From the NCBI GenBank assembly GCA_037389465.1, contig JAZARR010000127.1, positions 30,448-94,447 of the forward strand: a DNA stretch of 64,000 nucleotides, written 5' to 3'. A program made the position numbers and the translations under genes. Shown here piece by piece: positions 60,201 to 64,000 of the stretch. Positions within the stretch are counted from its first letter, which is position 1; every line of letters begins with the position of its first letter. The DNA comes from Baylisascaris procyonis (taxonomy: Eukaryota; Nematoda; Chromadorea; Rhabditida; Ascarididae). The notes beneath the pieces were generated by a model. It searched no databases, had not been told where the DNA came from, and was given only the letters and a program-made list of their open reading frames with translations.

Positions 60201-62930
60201 ACCTCGTATGGCACGCTTCCCTTGAAGCATCAACTTAAAGAATAGTTCAGGGCACTTATAGATGGAAGAAAAATTTGCATGAAATTTTTATTGGTTCGGA
60301 TCACTTTAAAAAGTCTTTTGTAATCTTTGCAATTCAGTCACAATATCAGAGCATTATTTGCTTAGTTGCTACTTTTTCTTAACTTATAGATCTGGTTGCT
60401 CACTTCTGGAGAACGTGGAGTCGTACTCCATACCAGCTTCGTTGATACATTTCTATACAAACTTCAACCTCACATTGCTTCGTCTTAAATCATCCTCATA
60501 GATATAAAGCGTTATATTGGTGTGTTTTCGTTCATGATGCCTATATGAATGCTCTCATCAACCTTTTGAGGATATTTATGCGAGGTGTATATTTTATAAA
60601 CTCTTCGCAGTAAAATGTTCCACGTGGCATCGACAAAAAACTGGGTTCTCATCGGAGCTTTCCTTCAAAAATAACACTGTCGGATGCATCAATGATACAA
60701 AAAAAATTGTTGACAGCTGGAGAATATGGAATTTCGAAAAAAAAACGTTACTGACTTGTAAGCTGGCTCTAAATAGCTGTCGAGGTGACAAATTTAACCG
60801 ATTGGGGAAGCTTGTTGTCATCGCTTGCCTGACGTCATTGTTGCTCGTCATCACTCAATTTGCCGACAATTTTTCAATGGCGCATCATTCATTCTATAAA
60901 TGTCCTCTTTCCCAAAAGATTTCTGCAATGCTTTTATTTATTATTGCGTTAACGGTCGAATTGATGCATGTAGAATTTCTGCTTAGAATTGTCGGTTGCT
61001 TCATTGACATCCTTATCGCTGCATTCTGTTCCTTCTTTTTTTTCCACTCCTCGACGTATTTTAATCTCAATTTTTCACCTCAGTTTATTCTTTCTCAGTT
61101 TCTTTCTATGAAAAATTCTTTGCTGTTGAAATTTTTTGAAGCAATCTGAAGCTTGCAGTTTATGCTGAGCATATAATTCCATTATCAAAAAAAAAAAAAA
61201 ACATTAGAGGAGCATGTTCATCATTCGCTGCGCTCCATCAAATTCAATAGCAGACAAAACTTTGTTTGCAATTCCTTTTACATTCAACTATGTGAAAGTG
61301 TGTGTGAATACTTCATTAACAATAGTGAATTTGGTCTCATTCACGGGCTTCTGTTAAATAATTCAGCTTGGATGATGCTGTCGAAATAATCAAAAATGAG
61401 TTTTGCACATCTTATATAATTGACTATCACTATCAACTTGATTGTAATTGAGATTGAAATTTAAATCAGTTCACATTCTTCTGTCAACTCTTGTTGCTTT
61501 AAAATGCCAAAATCATCTGCCGTTTCCTAACTTCACCTAAGCTTTCCAAATTCCATGGTCCGATTGAGAGTACTCTAACAGTAGCACTTCGCAGTACGTA
61601 TATTTTTTTTTAGCTCAGATTATGCAATGATTTTCAACTTCTACTTAAACGGCTCAATTTTGTTGATCATGAGGCAAATAATCATAAGCTTACTTCTCTA
61701 GCTGTTTATTTGATTTCGTTTTAGTGTGCAAAATAAATGCAGATTCCCCTTCAAACTACGAATCTAAGTAATGGGAAATTTCTGCAAGAGAATAGCTTAA
61801 GCATCGGCCGCTTCTGAATTATTAACAACATGATATGTAGGAGCTTTTAATTATGCGAAAATCTTAGGGTAGTGTTTAGTATATACCATTGAAATGGTTG
61901 CACCAATAGCTGCAACTGAATTGCTTTCGTATTTAGAGGCTTTCTCTTCTTCTTTTTTTCTCTCTCGTTGAACTATCCTCATGGAGAGTGCTCCTGAGAT
62001 TAAGCTATCATTTCTGGGAAGCTTTTAGCAAAATTTCGCTTTTCTTGCAAACATTTTTGCAGTATTAACGGTCAATGATCGTGCAAATAGCTCTAGCTTC
62101 ATGCCGTGCTTCACAACACTACAATTTCATAATTGGCAATAGCAATGTCAATGCTTATTTTGGAGTGATTCCACATACCCGAAATAGGTTCTCGAGTACT
62201 TTGGCATGCTTGTTGAATGTTATCGACAGCCACTATAGAGCTCAATGCATGCGTTATGAATATATGAGTTCTATAAAACGAATCACCAACAAGTAAATCG
62301 TTGATCATCAAATAATGCTGAAATCTATAAAAATTTGTGCGTTATGAAATTATCAAAGTGAATTAATATATATTAAAGTTTTATGCAATTAATGTTTTAT
62401 GCATTTTTCATCTATTTGTCAACTGTTATGATTACCTATGCTGATGCAGTGAGGAAAATATTTTTGAAAATATTCCAGAGAATTTTATACAATACAACTT
62501 GAAGTAGTTTTTCCAACATGAAAAACTTCATTGCCCCGAAGTAGGATTTTTTCGATAACACTTTTTTTTGCTAATACAAACGAAGATTTAAATCGACTAA
62601 AAATTTGGCAAGCTAAATGCATATATATCTGGTATACTGACTACTGAAAAGGCAAGGCATATTGTTGCAATTCCAACACTTGAAAACATTTAGATTTTTA
62701 ATGTTTACTTATTTGGCGGTTGCAATGAGGTCTTTCGTTTTCAATTTCATTGCTAGCGGTAGTGCCGAAGAAACCTTCATTTAAAATCCAAATTCTGTAA
62801 ACGCGGCAGTTGAAGCTTTTCTTATAGACCCCATAGCAACTCAAAACAGTGAACCTAAATATGCTCTTTTGAACCCATGAACGGTTTTTGATCAGCAAAT
62901 CTGTGCTTAAACCACTTATGATTTTAGAAG
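60200..62930. other. Stretch without a confident gene
   Basis: Includes a T-rich hydrophobic open frame at 60802-61149 judged to be compositional, and an A-tract at about 61188-61203. Confidence 0.4.
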
Positions 62931-62934
62931 GTAA

Positions 62935-63371
62935 AATCTAGCTCGTTTTGGTCGACAAATCAAGCTATTAAAAATTTGTGCTCGAGAAATAGCAAATCCT
63001 CTGGACAAGCAGAAACTTTTTGGCAAGGCAATCGAACTTCAAGGCTTCGAAACGGTCCATCAGAAACAAATTGAACCTTTCGAATTTATTAAGCAATATT
63101 TTACAGCCTACACTCTTTACCATTATATTTTCAATAAGGAGAACCCTCTTCGTTTCGATGTTCACTCGCTCGTCTCGAAAGGCCAACGAGTAAAAAGCGA
63201 GTTATTTATCACGGGATTTGTGAGGGATTTCGACTGGTACTTATGGATAATAGTCAAGGAAGTGGGAGGAAGAGAAGACGGCACGATCCACTACGATATT
63301 AAACTAGTGAACAATTTTTTTTTTTTTTGCATACATTTACATCAGACGTCACCAAATCCCAAAACGCAGTG
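62935..63371 (+). CDS. Long internal-to-terminal host exon without ATG, family unknown
   Basis: From just after a TAA at 62932 the frame is open for 145 codons to TGA at 63369-63371. It has no methionine, so it must be an exon whose start lies upstream; the acceptor is probably TCTAG at about 62939. Composition is clearly protein-like (IEPFEFIKQYFTAYTLYHY, RFDVHSLVSKGQRVKSE, GFVRDFDWYLWIIVKEVGG). At 63307-63345 a GT...ACATCAG interval of 39 nt with a long T-run looks like a tiny intron. It is a multiple of three, so the frame reads on whether it is spliced or not. Splicing would remove a Phe run. No known family is recognised. Upstream partner exons could not be fixed. Confidence 0.6.
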
Positions 63372-63381
63372 AGCTGAAAAA

Positions 63382-63465
63382 ATGGGCGGCGATTTAGAGA
63401 AGTGGGTAACTCCGCCTTACAACTATTTTTGGAATGCTTGCCAGTTAGCCACGCTGAGTGTTTAA
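63382..63465 (+). CDS. Possible short ORF (27 aa) just downstream
   Basis: It starts 10 nt after the preceding stop with an A-rich context before ATG and reads MGGDLEKWVTPPYNYFWNA onward. It could be a small protein, the first exon of a longer one, or chance. Confidence 0.2.
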   Translation: MGGDLEKWVTPPYNYFWNACQLATLSV

Positions 63466-63525
63466 TTTTTTAAGCAGTACTAACGAAAGTCTGAACTATT
63501 TGCCATCGTTGCTTCGTTCTTCGAG

Positions 63526-63822
63526 TTGTCTTTATCCTTGAGTCCTGACTGCATTCACTATTTCAAAAATGGGAAACTTATCGTGTTTCTAATCAGATCA
63601 CATTACGGCTCCGATTTTCATTATGAGAGCTCCCTTCATAACTTTGTGCTACTTTATTCACTGCGTTCAAATAACCCGAACATTAACAGATGTCTGCCAT
63701 CCCACTATGGAGTAACGGAAGAGACTTTCATCCAAGCCCGTTTTTTGTCCCGATGTTCGGTAAATTCCTCTCAACTATGCGTTTCTGCTTATTTTCCCTC
63801 TATGTACGATTTTGGATTATGA
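63526..63822 (+). CDS. Candidate host exon (open 98 codons)
   Basis: The open frame has mixed, protein-like composition (HNFVLLYSLRSNNPN, SHYGVTEETFIQARFLSRC). A donor-like TCG|GTAAAT lies at about 63759. It has no ATG at its start and no recognised family. It may belong with the exon at 62935-63371. Confidence 0.25.
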   Translation: MSLSLSPDCIHYFKNGKLIVFLIRSHYGSDFHYESSLHNFVLLYSLRSNNPNINRCLPSHYGVTEETFIQARFLSRCSVNSSQLCVSAYFPSMYDFGL

Positions 63823-64000
63823 TAATTTCTGCTTCCAGCATACTCTGAAAACAACATCACTTTTTTAGCATCAATGAGCATTCTAATGTCTTCATTAGGT
63901 CAAGGATATCCAATCTAGAAACTCTCTTCATTGTGCTAAATAAAGTTCATATTTTTCGTTGCTTTTTCTTCCATTTCGTTCGTTTTCTTCCATTTCGTTT

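Noticed and set aside
60802..61149. 115-codon hydrophobic plus-strand frame resembling a multi-pass membrane protein
   Set aside because: It begins at TTG, and T-rich DNA yields Phe/Leu/Ile-rich text by composition. No splice or family support.

Overview
The window reads as AT-rich, gene-poor nuclear DNA of a chromadorean nematode. The best evidence is an exact 22-nt copy of the nematode SL1 spliced leader, present twice, once in each LTR of a retrotransposon. Short GT-AG introns and the nematode-style BEL/Pao and RTE elements agree with this. No rRNA, tRNA, CRISPR or bacterial-type operon was seen.

Layout. 1-660: probable 3' end of a plus-strand gene entering from the left. 2293-7030: the best host gene model, a minus-strand five-exon gene for a secreted, N-glycosylated protein with a DOMON-like segment (264 aa, all four splice phases agree). 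14293-22013: a complete, apparently young BEL/Pao LTR retrotransposon on the minus strand. It has 5-bp target duplications, two 1142-bp LTRs differing at two bases, and one uninterrupted 1739-codon gag-pol frame. 25.4-26.0 kb: probable plus-strand host exons. 30242-31366: a 5'-truncated, broken RTE-type LINE (minus strand) with a perfect 9-bp target duplication. 35.9-37.0 kb: two convergent candidate host genes. 41.9-42.1 kb and 57.5-57.9 kb: further candidate exons. About 59.8-60.2 kb: a decayed mariner-like transposase fragment. 62.9-63.4 kb: an ATG-less 144-codon open exon on the plus strand. The rest holds no feature I can defend beyond simple repeats and hairpins.

Most interesting point. 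In the sense orientation of the BEL/Pao element the LTR carries a perfect SL1 leader, about 33-37 nt downstream of a TATA-like box. The element's RNA may therefore begin with the leader found on trans-spliced host mRNAs, or the LTR may have captured SL1 by reverse transcription of a trans-spliced transcript. A second striking structure is a near-perfect 75-bp palindrome at 53005-53079 with a 3-nt loop.

Limits. Host exons were read by eye from splice consensus, open frames and phase agreement. At this base composition open stretches of 40-100 codons occur by chance on both strands, so most host models carry low confidence and need transcript or homology support.
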